Assembly (NCBI RefSeq): GCF_004027225.2
Contig: NC_044289.2
Location: forward strand, 5,755,761-5,819,760
DNA from: Strigops habroptila
Lineage: Eukaryota; Chordata; Aves; Psittaciformes; Psittacidae
Direction: 5' to 3'
DNA: 64,000 nt
How positions within the stretch are numbered: position 1 is the first letter of the stretch; each line of letters opens with the position of its first letter. Position numbers and translations under genes: made by a program. Under the pieces are notes generated by a model, which saw only the letters and a program-made list of their open reading frames with translations, was not told the origin of the DNA and made no database searches. Positions 9,811 to 22,854 of the stretch are shown one piece after another.

Positions 9811-10870
9811 TTGTGCCAAACATGAGGAATTACTTTTTTCACAGTATAATAAACTCTCTCTTCTAAGGGTATATAAAAACAAAAAGCTCAATTTCCTCCT
9901 GTTACAAGAATAAACTGATTTTTGTCTCTCAAATATTTCAAGTATTAATGTATTTTATGGAATTATATATAATTTTTATTTTAAAGAATATTATAAATAC
10001 ATGGTAAAGTAGATGGCTGTGAATGGCAAGAATCTTTTTTCCCTGAAGTCAAGATATGCTTTTGATTCAGTGATTGCTGTTAAACTTACTTAGACTTAAC
10101 TAACTGAAAACCATTCTTTCCACTTTGTTGTACTGAACGATAGGGAGAAAATTTACAGTAGATTAGCACATGAGAAAAAAAAAACAAACTAAAGACACTT
10201 ACATGGTGTCCATAACACTGTATGCTAATAAGTCAATCTATAATTTGAAATAGAAACAAACCACACAACGATAATGAATACAAGCTCTGCAATAATATAA
10301 GCCAGCAATGTGATAGAACTATTAAAGTACTTTTAAAAAAGTAAGAATGTGCATATTCACTCTTTTGCCCTGTGTTGTTTCCTCTCTTGTCCTCCTGCAA
10401 CTTAAGGAACTGCACTTGCCTGCAGAGCTACATCAGTCTGTGGAGTGTGTAATAAGAGAGACAAAGCTGCCTTTGCAGGCCTTAGAGGTGTGTGCGTGGT
10501 CCTGAAAGAGTGACAAGGTTACAAACAAAACAGGGACTGTTTACCTGAGAATAAATACGTTTGATGAGTTGGTAGCATATTTTGCTGTTGCTTAGGATCC
10601 TGGTATATATTTATACACAGGCACAGAGGCTGTATATTACATTCAGTATGAGGCAATAATCTTCAAAAGGTGAATACATTTACAAGAAAGGCTGTCATGA
10701 GACAACTTGTCTTCACAGTGGGCCTTTTTTGAGAGCGAGTCAGTGTCAACAGTTGTTTAGAAGAGTAAAGCACAGCTGCCCTTAGTTTCAAAAGCACTGT
10801 ATTGTAATATTGGATATATTTTGGCCAGATGCAGAGAATTCTTCAGAAAGGTGTTATTTTCGGTCTGCAG
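9811..10870. other. Intergenic DNA between convergent ATP5F1E and TUBB1
   Basis: AT-rich, with no coding block, RNA gene or recognised repeat. Confidence 0.5.
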
Positions 10871-10890
10871 GGGATAGTTACTGCTTTTTC

Positions 10891-10896
10891 TTTATT
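10891..10896 (-). terminator. TUBB1: Putative poly(A) signal of TUBB1
   Basis: AATAAA on the minus strand, about 50 bases past the TUBB1 stop. This would give a very short 3' UTR, and a more distal signal could also be used. Confidence 0.5.
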
Positions 10897-10944
10897 GAGT
10901 GTTAACAGGCTTATTTGGAGAATGTTTTGATATTGCCATTGTTT

Positions 10945-13900
10945 TTACTGTGCTTCCTTTTCAGGGCTGGCTTCTGCTTCTACCTCTACATATTCCTCAA
11001 CATCTGCAGTGGCATCCTGGTACTGTTGGTACTCAGACACAAGGTCATTGGTATTACCTTCTGCTTCTGAAAACTCCATCTCATCCATGCCTTCACCTGT
11101 GTACCAATGGAGAAATGCTTTTCTTCTGAACATGGCCGAGAACTGTCCCGAAACCCTGATGAAGAGCTCCTGAATGGCTGTGTTATTGCCAATAAAGGTA
11201 GCTGCCATCTTCAGGCCTCGTGGTGGTATGTCACACACAGCCACTTTGACATTATTAGGGATCCACTCCACAAAGTAGGAACTATTCTTGGTCTGGATAG
11301 CCAACAACTGCTCATCCACTTCTCTGGTAGACATTCGGCCTCTGAAAATGCATGCCACTGTCAGGTAACGTCCACGACGAGGGTCGCAGGCTGCCATCAT
11401 GTTGCGTGCATCAAACATTTGTTGAGTAAGCTCTGGCACCGAGAGGGCTCGGTACTGTTGGCTACCTCGAGCTGTCAGTGGAGCAAAGCCTGGCATAAAG
11501 AAATGCAGGCGAGGAAAGGGCACCATGTTAACAGCCAGCTTCCTCAGATCTGCATTCAGCTGACCAGGAAAACGGAGTGAAGTTGTGACACCGCTCATCG
11601 TTAGGGACACTAAGTGGTTGAGGTCACCGTAGGTGGGATTGGTGAGCTTTAAAGTTCTAAAACATATATCATATAGAGCTTCATTGTCAATGCAAAAGGT
11701 TTCATCTGTATTCTCTATTAGTTGGTGGATGGACAGGATGGCATTATATGGCTCTACGACTGTGTCGGATACTTTGGGTGAAGGAACAACACTGAAAGTG
11801 TTCATAATCCTGTCAGGATATTCTTCTCTGATTTTGTTGATGAGGAGTGTGCCCATACCTGAGCCTGTGCCACCACCAAGCGAATGGATGAGCTGGAATC
11901 CCTGAAGGCAGTCACAGCTCTCACACTCATTCCTGACCACATCCATGACGTTTTCAATCAGTTCAGCACCTTCTGTGTAGTGGCCCTTAGCCCAGTTGTT
12001 CCCAGCACCTGAATTACCTGTAAACAGAAAGAACAGCCACAAAGTTGGGAGTTAAAAGGCCATTTGGGGACAGCTGACTCCAGTTAGTTTGCTGACAGCA
12101 GGCTGTACGTACCATGAATAAAATTGTCAGGTCGAAAGAGTGGGCCTATTTTGCTAGACCGTACACTGTCCATCGTACCAGGTTCCAGGTCCACCAAGAT
12201 AGAGCGGGGCACATATTTATGGGCTAGGACAAAAGAAAATGAACGTGAACAATTACTGTTAGAAGCCAAAGAGGCAAGCTTATAACCTGCTTTGAAAAAT
12301 CCAACCCCCATACAGTGATTTGGGGATATATCTTTTAATTACTTATTTTAACCTCCATGTGGGCTCTGCAGATTGCTCTGCCAACACCCTAACAGTGCTG
12401 AGCACTTACAGTAAGCCTCATTGAAGTAGACGTTAATTCGCTCAAGCTGCAGTGATGCACCCCCATAGTAGTTTCCAGCGATGTCAATCCCATGTTCATC
12501 ACTTATCACCTCCCAGAACTGAAAAAGGAAACAGGTTCAACACATTTACAAAGATTTACTCTTTCTTCAGCATAATGTGTTCAGCACCAAATCTACTGGG
12601 CTCATGCCTGACTGCACACAAAGCGAGAACTTTGCCTGAAATGGGGGATGTTTTGCCATTTACTTATTAGATCCTCCTCTTCCCCCTCCCCAAAGGCAAC
12701 AGTTTAGTATGCTACTTAGCTATTACCCATGTATTAATAGGTGGAGGCCCTCAATTTTGTCCCTTTATAGAAAAATTGATATTAGTTTAAATAACACAGG
12801 TACTAGTTCGTATAAGTGTAACAAAAAAGCTGGGACGGTGGATTGGGGAGGTGCACAAGTGTCATGGCAAAGCTGGCTCGGCCAAATTTGTATGCTAGCA
12901 ATGCTTTCCACAAACAGATGTTGGTCCTAAGTGTCCTATCTTGACATTCACATGGATGTCTTGTACTTGGGCTCTTATCTAGGCAGCAGCTGCAGCAGTG
13001 TTAATGTGACACACCCACCCACTATAATGACCAGGCTGTTTTAATGTTAAAGGTCTCCTGGGTTAGCATCCAGTCTTGTTTTGAGTGTACAAATACACTA
13101 CTGCCAGCACATGCATGGTGTAGTGGTGTGTGCATGTGTGCTTTTCTTACAGGTGTTATTAGGCACAAGTGATTTCCAGGTCAAAGCCAACAGAAAAAAT
13201 ACAAACCTTTCAACTACCATGCTGGCTGCATTTGAACTGTCTGGGTCTAACATGATGTTCCCTGGCCATCCACAGCTTCATGTTCCAATAAAAGGAATTA
13301 AGGTGAGATTTGTGGGAGAAAAAAATGGAGGAAGAACACAACGGAACAATCCTTCAGCTAACATGTATCTTCAAAGACCTCCTGGCCCCAAATTAACACA
13401 GATACCCTTTGTTTTTTGACAACTTCCTACTTGTCAATTAAAAAAGAGATATCACGCAGCCAAAAGCAGTGAGGTTTGGTTGGGTTTTTTCTCCGAGCAC
13501 ACAAAGTCAGCAATGAGTGACTTCTAAGTAACAAGCATGCCAGCGTTTGAACTACACAAAAGTACTCCAAATGACATGAGATCCTCTCACAGGTGGCCAG
13601 TTAGGCAGGAATCCTTCACTGCACTTTCTGCCGCTCTCAGGAAAACTTAATTGGTCACTGTTAGCACAGGTCATTCTGCTGGTTAATACATCAGTGATCA
13701 CAGTGTGGCAGAGTTACTGCTGTATGGCTGAACTAAAGCGCTGTCATCACAACTTTGCAGGCCTGAAATTACTTGTTCCCTCACTTGTCCCAGTATTTTG
13801 CAGGCTAGATTAGTGCCCCTGGGAATACGAGTCTCAGCAGGAATGCTCTGGAGCACTTATAATCACCGTGACAGTTACTGCAGATGTTTCATTCTTTGAC

Positions 13901-14163
13901 AGTCTTAACATTAACCTTTGCATGAGGAGCAAGTCCATCTTAGGACTTTCATACCAAAATATTCATATTCACTGCTAATATGCCATGCATCTTACCACTG
14001 AGTTAGCAAATTGTTCCCCCTGAAAGTCTCCATCCATTAACAACATTTGACCTGCTACCACTGGGAGCCCTTACCGCTAATGACCAATATTGAAAAGAGA
14101 CCTTACCTTAGATCCAATTTGGTTCCCACACTGGCCGATCTGAAGATGCACAATTTCACGCAT
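10945..14163 (-). CDS. TUBB1: Tubulin beta-1 (thrombocyte/platelet beta-tubulin)
   Basis: Beta-tubulin builds microtubules as alpha/beta dimers. The beta-1 isotype forms the marginal band of platelets and nucleated thrombocytes. Coding exons on the minus strand are 14107-14163, 12410-12518, 12113-12223 and 10945-12017 (57+109+111+1073 = 1350 bases), giving 449 residues; human TUBB1 has 451. Visible features are the N-terminal MREI autoregulation motif, GQCGNQIGS near residue 10, the GTP-binding GGGTGSG loop at exactly residues 140-146, and an acidic C-terminal tail (about 430-449) ending EKEAQ. The tail has no terminal Tyr, as in human TUBB1. TUBB1-type residues such as [16 protein letters not shown] near the end of exon 3, and synteny between CTSZ and ATP5F1E, separate it from other beta-tubulins. 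All splice sites are GT/AG and the frame is unbroken. Intron 1 is about 1.6 kb. Confidence 0.97.
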
Positions 14164-14281
14164 TTTGTGTAGCTTAGACCCGTTGGTGGCTACAACCCAA
14201 CAGGTTTTGTGGTTGCAGTCCCCAGCACAAGCCCTCTCTGCTGCTGTATCAGCTACACGCAGCGCAGTCCGCCCCAAGGGG

Positions 14282-14291
14282 CCTTTTTATA
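14282..14291 (-). promoter_or_regulatory. TUBB1: TATA box of TUBB1
   Basis: TATAAAAAGG on the minus strand, about 120 bases upstream of the TUBB1 ATG. Transcription would start near 14255 and leave a 5' UTR of about 90 bases. A TATA promoter without a CpG island fits a lineage-restricted gene, in contrast to the CpG-island promoters of the neighbours. The start site itself is inferred. Confidence 0.65.
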
Positions 14292-14299
14292 CTAGTGGG

Positions 14300-17200
14300 A
14301 CTGTCACGCAGCCAGTGAGGGGAGTAGCCAGCGCTTCAGGCTGCTACCAGGAGGCAAAGTGCCTATTTACTGCCTGTGTACAGGGTACAAGAGCACAAGT
14401 ACACCACTGAGTGGCTTGGAAAATTGTCACATGCACCCACCCCTTACAGTTAATTCTAGTTCTCTGGGCAGCAAACAGTGTGGTTCATTAATATCTGTGT
14501 ACGCTGTATTTGTGTTTAATTATTTTATATGTAATATATATACAAATACATATGCATATAGAGAGATTGTAGCCAAAAATGAGTGACCTTAATTTGTTAA
14601 GTACATGTGCTTCTGCCACATAATTGAAGTTTTAACATCGTATGAGTCATACAGGACAAGATCCATAACAAAACCAGTAACAACTTCTGAGCAGTAGACC
14701 CCTATAATCACCACATTCAGCACATTGCCAGGCAAGCTTACACTTCACTAATAAGCATCATTCCCAGTGCCTAACTGCATAAAGGATGGGGGCAGGATCA
14801 GTAAAAAAAAAAAACCCCATTGTATAACATAACACTGTACTCTCAAAGATATACATTCCTTAAACATTTAATAAGAACCCATCAACTTCAGACAATCTAA
14901 AATCTGAATCGACTTCTCACTAACTTGCACAGATGGTCTCTCTCTCCCCCCTCTTTTTCTCTCTTCCTTTCCTGCCATTAAGGAATACAGCATTTCTTAT
15001 ATTTCTTATTTTCTTATATCTGAGATGTAGTATTTCAGAACTTGCCAGGAAAATGCTAGAGGTGAAAACACAGTTTCACTGAAGTGAACTATTATGTTCA
15101 CTGCATTAAAGGAAATTATGTGAGGCTGAGCAAAACACGACAGTCATGTTGCCTGCTGATAAACAGGACTAATATCACTGAGCAACAGAAACCCAGAATG
15201 GACTGTCCTCTGGAAGCTTGTAGTAGTTTTATTACACATTAGACAGCTGTCAGTGCTTTCCTTTTAAGGACAGGAAAAGGAACTATAATTAGGAAAACAC
15301 CTTAAGTTATTTTGCATTAAAAGATGACAGTGGAAGGACTTGACTCACTGAGAGTAACTACCACTGTATGGGTTGTTAGAGATAAGGAACCTCTGAGCTT
15401 CCATATCGTTCCAAAAGAAAAATCAGCTTATTCCAGACTTCCCCACCACAGCTGACTTCCACTTCCTTCACCAGCCAACAGAGGAACAGGCAACTGCTCC
15501 TAAGACAAAGTTTAGCGTGTTGCACAGAAGTAGCTAGCAAACATTCTGCCATCCTCTGCCAATAGCTTGGGAGCCATCTTCAGCAGGGAGCAAGAAAAGC
15601 AAGACCTTAAATTCAGATAAAATTAGTTTGTTTCCTTAAAACACAATAGTGTTACCATTTTTCAAAAAATAAGAATTCTCTAAACAGTTTAATTTACTCA
15701 GGAAAACAACCAATGATGTTCCATTGCCACACTGTAGGTATTTTCTACAATGGCAACAGGTATCTTCTGCGGTTTCATAAGACAAAATTCTGGAAAGGTT
15801 ATTTGGACGTTTATTTTCAAAGCAAATTTCATCTCACTCATGCACATTCACATTTGTTTTCTTCACCTATGCTTAGCTAAAAGTAATAGTGCAATTCTGA
15901 GTTGTGCATTCAATCGCTGCATTCTGACACAATGTGTCAGAGAGCTACTGACACTAAATAAATATTACATAAAATACGCAATGCATCAATTTACAGTAGC
16001 CACAACTTATGAAGGAGACGAAGATGCTAATTCACAAAACAATTTCAGCAATAACTATTCTCACTGAGAGCACGTCGCAAGCAAAACAAACAAAAAAGGG
16101 GAAGTAAAAGAAATGTGCAATCACGTAACACTGGTTTTTCTCTTGCTAAAAATAGCTCCCTGGAATCATGTGCCTCCTCTGCAGCACTTCCTTATAGAGT
16201 CTTAAAAATGATGGCACATGACAAAGCACCTGAGGGGCTCTGTGAAGCAGAAGTAGGTTTGTGCCTCTTCCCTCTCCTCCCCAGGTGTGTTTCTGTGGAC
16301 CCCCAGTCTCTCTTTACACCAAACCTGGAACACGAGATGCCTGTTTCTCAGAAAATTTGGTTTCGGGCCTGTCCTCAGCTCTGAGAAACCTCAAGCCTCT
16401 TAACTGCCCAGCGCGGTCCCCAGGCAGGGCCATGGGACATGTGCTGGTGCAGATTAGCTGTGTGAGCGTCACCAGAGAGAGGGGACGCTGCGGCAGGGTT
16501 GGCTTCGGGGCACTTTTGGCATTGGGGTGATTAGGAGCAGCCGGGCACTGGGCACAGCTATTACCAGCCTGGCCTGCAGGGTCTGTTATCAGCTGCCCAC
16601 TGCTTCCATTGCCTTCAGAGAGAGCCCTAGATACTAAAGCTCTGACTATTGGCGTAAGTCAAGACCACAAAAAGCCAGTTGGGGTTTGGTTTTTTTTTTT
16701 GTTATTGGTGTTTTTTTGTTTCTCTTGTTCTTGTTTGTTTTTTTTTTCTTAATGCCATCACAGTCCCCACTAGCAACAAATACACACATGCAGGAAGGAT
16801 TCTGGGATGCTTTATTTTTAATATGGCTTGCTTGGGAGAATCTGGCTTTTCACAGCAGTGGAGAAGACTGTTGAGAAGAAAGCCTATTCAGTTTGAGATT
16901 AGCCTGGCTCCAGCCCACCAGATAATTTGAGAGAGATCTATAGATGGCTACCAGATGAGCTGATGTTAGTCTCAGCTAATCTGGGCTAGCTGTATCATCC
17001 TTAAGGATGCTACCAAAAAAGGTTGCATTCAACAGGGAATACAGACTACCTGCTTCACCTTTTCATTTCAGTTAGAAAGAAGAACTGTTTAAAAAGAAGA
17101 CTGCCTTCTGGTGGCAGGTGGTCCAAAGTAAGGCAGGACTGCCCACTGTAAGTTATCATCAGTGTAATGACCCCATATATTTAAACACATCGGTTTTGGT

Positions 17201-18084
17201 ACAGTTGGAGCAGACAACAAAAGGAGTTCATTACCTTCCTCATGCTGTAGACCTATGACCCAGCAAAAACCTGGGGCTTGTGGCATGTGAATTCATCTGC
17301 TGGGTAATAAATACCTTTACTTGGGCCCTATTGCGCCAGCCGCAGTTACTGGTGAGTTTGGATCATTTGATGAATTGCCAGAAAGGTCAACTGCACAGCA
17401 GCAGGCTCAGCTCTTGCTCTGCTGTTCCTTTTGTTGTGTTGGTTCTCAGTTTCTCTATTCATAATGGGGAACTAATAAGCCTCATGTCTTTTACAAAAAG
17501 TGCTGAAAAGGAAGAAAAGCTATGAGGGAAGAAGTGGCTCTGGTTTACTAAACCTGTTCTACCAAACGTGAAAGCTCTAGCCCATAGATGGGAAAGAAAC
17601 TGGTAGTCCACTCACACTAATTAAACCTTCTGCAGGAAAATTAAAGTATTTTTACTAATGACCAAATCTTGAGGTAGATAACAAGGAATCTTCAAATGTC
17701 CTGAAGCTTAAATAATAGTAAAAAAAATGGACACAATTCCTTTGTAAACTGCACCATAAAAGGGCTTGAGAAATTCAAACTTAGGACTAGCAAAAAACCC
17801 CTATCCAAACAAGAAAGCTGGGTGCAGCTTTACACAGTGCTGATGTGTGAGGCCAAAGGTAAAGACACCCATAAACCAGCCTCACTGGGTCTGCAGCTGT
17901 CCCCAGATACACGGCTCCTTGTCAGATACCCAGATACCCGTGTGCTCACAGCAGCACAATATTTCAACAGCTTCCCCCCCTTCTCTTTTTCTGGAGGAGG
18001 GGGATGGGATGTGTGTGATCAAAATTGTTTTTCTGAGCGAACACAGTGGTCTGACGTCCCTCACTATGTTCATTCCCTGTCCCC
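14300..18084. other. Intergenic DNA between divergent TUBB1 and CTSZ
   Basis: About 3.8 kb without a supported gene. It contains a T-rich patch at 16690-16750 and a moderately GC-rich patch at 16230-16640. Short open frames here lack motifs and splice support. Thrombocyte-specific control elements for TUBB1 would be expected here, but I could not single any out by eye. Confidence 0.5.
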
Positions 18085-18325
18085 TAAGAAACTACTTATA
18101 TACCATTAGGAAGGACTTGGGGACGTACAGCTTCCCCCAGACACACTGAGATAGGAACAGGCTGCCCAGGGCAGTGATGGAACCAGCGTCCCTGCAAGTG
18201 TTCACAAAGCATGTGGACGAGGCCCGCAGTGACACGGGTTAGGGGTGGCCTTGGCAGTGCTGGGGAGCGGTCGGACTGGATGAGCTTAAAGAGCTTTTCC
18301 AACCCAGTTGATTCCGTGATAACCC
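18085..18325 (+). mobile_element. CR1 LINE 3' end abutting the CTSZ promoter
   Basis: CR1 3' end with 'gaacaggctgcccagggcag', 'ggccttggcagtgctggg' and the terminal 'ggactggatgagcttaaaga ... ttttccaaccc ... gattccgtgat' block. It is diverged and only partly keeps the terminal octamer. Its 3' end lies about 110 bases before the CTSZ start codon and about 22 bases before the first GC box. Confidence 0.88.
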
Positions 18326-18960
18326 CGAGATAAGGACTCGTGGGAGCCCCGCCCGCAGCCCCGCCCGCCGGGACCTCCCCTCCTTTAAACCCGGCGCCGG
18401 GCCACGCCGCGGAGGAAGGCGGTGCCGGACCCAGCATGGCTGTGCCGTGCCAGTGCCTCGCGTCCCTCCTCTTGCTGCTGCTCTGGGGCTGCCTCTGCCC
18501 CCTCGCCCACGCCGGCCTCTACTTCAGGGAAGGGCAGCACTGCTACAAGCCGGCCCCGCGCAGGGCGCCTGGCCTGAGGTGAGGTTCGGCTCCGCCGCCC
18601 CGACTCGCAGGGGCTGCGGGCACCCCCAGCTCCGTGCGAGAGGCGCCACGGTGTGGAGCCGGGGAAGGCGCTGGGCAGCCGCAGCGCCCGCGGGCTCGGC
18701 GGCTTCGCAAGCCCGGCACCGCCCGGGCTCGGGGTTCGGGGCGGGGAGGGGGGGGGAGGATCTGCCCGCTCCCCGCCGCCCGGGAGGGGCTCGGGGGGGT
18801 TCTCCGGGGCTCGGTGGGGCGATGTGGCGGTCATGGGACCGGTCACGCCGCCCGCTGTCACGTGAGCGCGCCGGACAGCGGCGGCCCCGTTACGAAACTC
18901 CCCCAAATTATCCCATTGGAATCCCGGGCACGGCGCGAGCTCCTCTCCCCGCTCCCCGCC
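18326..18960 (+). promoter_or_regulatory. CTSZ: CpG-island promoter of CTSZ
   Basis: Two Sp1-type GC boxes (CCCCGCCC at 18347-18354 and 18359-18366) are followed by a TTTAAA at 18384-18389, about 50 bases before the ATG. The CpG-dense stretch runs through exon 1 and intron 1. The start site was not determined. Confidence 0.7.
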
Positions 18961-21900
18961 CCGCAGGACCTACGCCCGGCCGCACGAGTACCTGGACATC
19001 TCCGCGCTCCCCGAGAGCTGGGACTGGAGGAACGTGAACGGCGTCAACTACGCCAGCACCACTCGGAACCAGCACATCCCGCAGTACTGCGGGTCCTGCT
19101 GGGCACACGGCAGCACCAGCGCCTTGGCAGGTACGCAGCGAAGAGCACGGCCGAGACCTCGGAATACACCGCAACAGCGGGAATTCCCAAGCGGAAGGTC
19201 AGGAGGCTTGGTTTGGATAGAGAAAAAAGGTTAAAACTCTGCACAAGGAATGCGCTTGTGGCTCCTGCCGTGTCGCTGTTCAGGGCGAGGAGCAGAAGTG
19301 GGTTTTCTGCCCATCACCCAGTGATGGTAGCAGCAGATGCAAAAGCATTTATCACGTCTCCTTCCCTTTTTTGGTTCCCATACCCAGAGCAGCAAGGGGC
19401 TACTCCAGACGTGCCCGGGTATGAGGAAATAAATGAAGCTGCCTCTCCTGGGAAGGGCCCACAGGGCATTTGCTTCATGAGCTACATCATTCAAATGAAC
19501 TGACTCCCATAGTGTGCAGGAACATCTGTTTCAGCAGATTCTATGAATCAGCCTTTTCTTGGGGAAAGGGAAGTAGAGGTTTGTTTCAGTTTGATAAATA
19601 TTTTCTCTAGAGAGAATACATAAGGATTTGCATGCAGAAGTACTGTCTGCACGGGGGGGTTGTAAAAGGATAAACTGTGAAGGAGAAATAGAGGAAATTG
19701 TGCAGAACTGGGAAGACAACGCAGGTATGACCAGACAGCAGGAATATGAAGGATCTGTTCTTAAGCACTACAAGAATAGACATGTATGAAACCTTGAAGT
19801 ACTAGGACAGATAAAATACAGCACCTTAATTATATAACTTCAGTTAAAACCTTATTGTATAGGTAGGCATGCCAATATGTGCATTTTTCTAAGTATAAAA
19901 GGTTGATTAAAAAAAAATCAGGGTATTTCTTTTTCTTAACTGCTGTGAACACTTAAAGCATTTGTTCCTTTTCTTGTTGCTGGAAGACTAGGCTGCCATA
20001 ACACCTCCCAGTCCTGTCAAGTAGAGTTGAATGTTGTTAGTACTAATAGTATTAAAAGTACTACAGTGCCATCAGTTAAGACTGCTAATGCACTGTGAGA
20101 AGCAGTTTATAAATACTCATGGAGAAGCTTCTCTGCCAAGTAAGCTAGTTGTATCTGCTAGTAAGCTAGGTGTTTCTGATGAAATAAGACAGCCAGGTGG
20201 CACTGCTTGCCTGGGGTGGCAGGGTAACAGTGGGATGTTGATGTAACAGTGAAGAAAGACTTGTCTCTCAGATCCAGAAACCTGGGCTGCATGGGCTCAG
20301 GTCTCTCTGCATGAGTTCATCTACGAGAGGCTAGCGAGACGATGTGCTTGTCAAAGCCAGGAAATGGATCTGGAAGGTTTCAGAAGCTGTGACTTGAATT
20401 AAAAGAGGTTTAGGGCACTTCAGGGCTTTAAACAGATCTTGCTCATCTGCATATTTTCTGCTGAGTTTTAATGGAAAATACTTCCCATGGAAACCCACAG
20501 TAACAGCTCAGCCTGCTGATGTGAGCTGGATCATACTATGTGCCTCACTGTTGACAGTAGAGGCTTTTCCAACCACAAGTACTGCTGCCTGCAAACAGTT
20601 ACAGGTTCAATGAAGTAGACAGTTTTAACACTAGTTCCAATGTGCAGCCACTCACGTATTTTGCTAACAAAATACAATTTCTTATCCTTACAGACCGAAT
20701 CAACATAAAGAGAAAAGGAGCATGGCCTTCTGCCTATCTCTCCGTTCAGAACGTGATTGACTGTGCCGATGCAGGATCCTGCGAAGGTGGAGACCACTCA
20801 GGTGTTTGGAAGTATGCCCATGACCATGGCATTCCAGATGAGACCTGCAACAACTACCAAGCTAAGGATCAAAGTATGAATGATGCCTATTTGCTTTGCT
20901 GTAAGGCTTCATTCCAGGCTTAGCAGACCTTAACATTAAAAAAAAAAAATAGTTTCTTGGGTTTTCAGCATACTGGTTCCTGCCTTTTGGTGTAGTACTT
21001 GCTGTTTGACTGACAGAACAGGTTTTCCTTACAAGCCTCTCTGCGTGTCTCTTTAGCCAGACAGCATAGCATTAAATCATGCCCTGACAAGTTAGCACAG
21101 CTAAATTGTTTTAACTTAATCTCTCAAATCAGTGATACACAATCTCTAATGTATTGAAATATTTACAAGTGTCACCTCAAGCTAAACAAAGGAAAAAATG
21201 TAACCTGTCTGGTCATGTGTGACTGGAATAGTTTCTGTATCTATAGAGATGCATGTCTAAAACATTTCCTCCTCAAAGCACTTACGCCTAAGTAGTAAAG
21301 CAGTTGTAACTAGTAATTGTAGAGACTTTAAATGTGGTTTCCAGAAAGAAATTATTTTCACCAGAGTATGTATTAGTAATTACTCTTATTAATCTCTCTC
21401 TTATTAATTACTTATTAATATGAAGCCTCAAATAAGTTCAAAAAGAAAAAGGTTAGTGTCATATCATAATTAATTCACTTGAAGAAAAGTATTCTCTTGC
21501 AGTGATGATCTTGCTTTTGTTTTGTAGAGTGTAAGAAGTTTAACCAGTGTGGCACTTGTGTGACTTTTGGAGAGTGCCACGTCATAAAGAACTACACTCT
21601 CTGGAAAGTTGCTGACTACGGGTCTGTCAGCGGAAGAGAAAAGATGAAGGCAGAAATCTATACTAATGGACCAATTAGGTAAAATACATCTTGAATGGTA
21701 AAAATATTTATCTACTAGTAATATTGGGATTGAAATACTTGAAACTCAGTCCAATGACTGAAGTGTACTTCTCCACTCTGGTGTATGTTAGTGGCTCTGC
21801 ACTAACATGCAGGCTTTAGTTTGTTTGTAGATAAATTGAGCCCTAAAATGAAAATGTAAGAAAACCAATAGGTTTTAGCCAGGCCCCTGTCATGATCACC

Positions 21901-22663
21901 TTGTATAAAGAACTGCTTCCTCTGTTTTATTACAGCTGTGGCATAATGGCTACTGAGAAGCTGGATGCTTACAGTGGAGGGCTTTATACAGAGTACAACC
22001 GCTCACCTGTGGTGAATCACATTGTATCTGTGGCTGGCTGGGGTGTAGAAAATGGAACAGAATACTGGATTGTTCGTAACTCCTGGGGTGAACCCTGGGT
22101 AAGGAAACATGGGAACAAACATGCTCACAAGTGACTTTAGGGGAAAGGTGGGGTTGCAAATAGGAAGCTGCAAAGCTAGCCTGTGGATAGGAAAAGTAAA
22201 AGTTTCTTTGAAGTAGACTAGCAATTAAAATATGAAGCGTAACTAATCTGAAGACAAGGCTATTCAGCCAAAGTTACTTGAGTAATGTCAGCTCAATCCC
22301 AAACGCTACCCTTTTCCGTGGACATGCAGCTCCTGTTATGGGCAACTCTAAGTTACTGTTAGTTGTAAGCAAAAATTAAGTTACACCTGGAATAGATGAG
22401 GGAGTGTAAATTCACCTAAGCAGATTGCCCCTGTGAACCCAGTGTTATACTTCATCTTGAGTGGATTTCTAGATTCACTTATAAATCATTCATATCTGGA
22501 AGACAGAACAGACACTGTCTAATTAACAACGTGAATTAATTCTTTACAGGGTGAAAGAGGGTGGCTGAGAATTGTGACAAGCGCATATAAAGGTGGAAGA
22601 GGAGCAGAATACAATCTTGCTATTGAAGAGGACTGTGCATATGGAGATGCTGTACTTCCTTGA
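18436..22663 (+). CDS. CTSZ: Cathepsin Z (cathepsin X), lysosomal carboxypeptidase
   Basis: A papain-family (C1A) cysteine peptidase of lysosomes that removes single residues from C-termini. Coding exons are 18436-18578, 18967-19130, 20694-20873, 21528-21678, 21936-22098 and 22550-22663 (915 bases), giving 304 residues; human has 303. A signal peptide covers about residues 1-26 (Leu-rich core, ending LAHA). The very short propeptide keeps Cys36, which in human bonds the catalytic Cys. The mature enzyme begins near [10 protein letters not shown]. The catalytic triad is Cys92 (in QYCGSCWAH), His241 (in [11 protein letters not shown]) and Asn261 (in [10 protein letters not shown]), the same positions as human. 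The cathepsin X-specific HIP motif precedes the active-site Cys. All junctions are GT/AG and keep frame. AATAAA lies at 22827-22832. Confidence 0.98.
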
Positions 22664-22826
22664 TTCTATAGCGTACATCCTTCTGTTTAGGAACTACTTT
22701 GTAAGCTTCCCAGCACGACCTTTTTCTGTTTAAAGGATAGTAGCCTAAAACTCCTTCACAGTTCAATACCATCGGGCAGTTCTGCAAAATTAGCCCAGAC
22801 AGCAACACACAATGTCTTCAAAGTAA

Positions 22827-22832
22827 AATAAA
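22827..22832 (+). terminator. CTSZ: Poly(A) signal AATAAA of CTSZ
   Basis: Canonical hexamer 164 bases after the CTSZ stop. The 3' UTR probably ends near 22850. Confidence 0.7.
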
Positions 22833-22854
22833 TACAGAGCTGCCTTCAGGTATT

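Noticed and set aside
9371-9891. Three minus-strand frames of 60-117 codons
   Set aside because: Antisense of a CR1 fragment.
11107-11580. 157-codon plus-strand frame
   Set aside because: Shadow of TUBB1 exon 4 on the opposite strand.
13081-13419. 112-codon plus-strand frame in TUBB1 intron 1
   Set aside because: A possible acceptor lies upstream, but no known domain, donor partner or homology was recognised.
18385-19503. Long frames of up to 289 codons on both strands around CTSZ exons 1-2
   Set aside because: They are by-products of the CpG island. The true CTSZ frame is defined by spliced exons matching the human protein.
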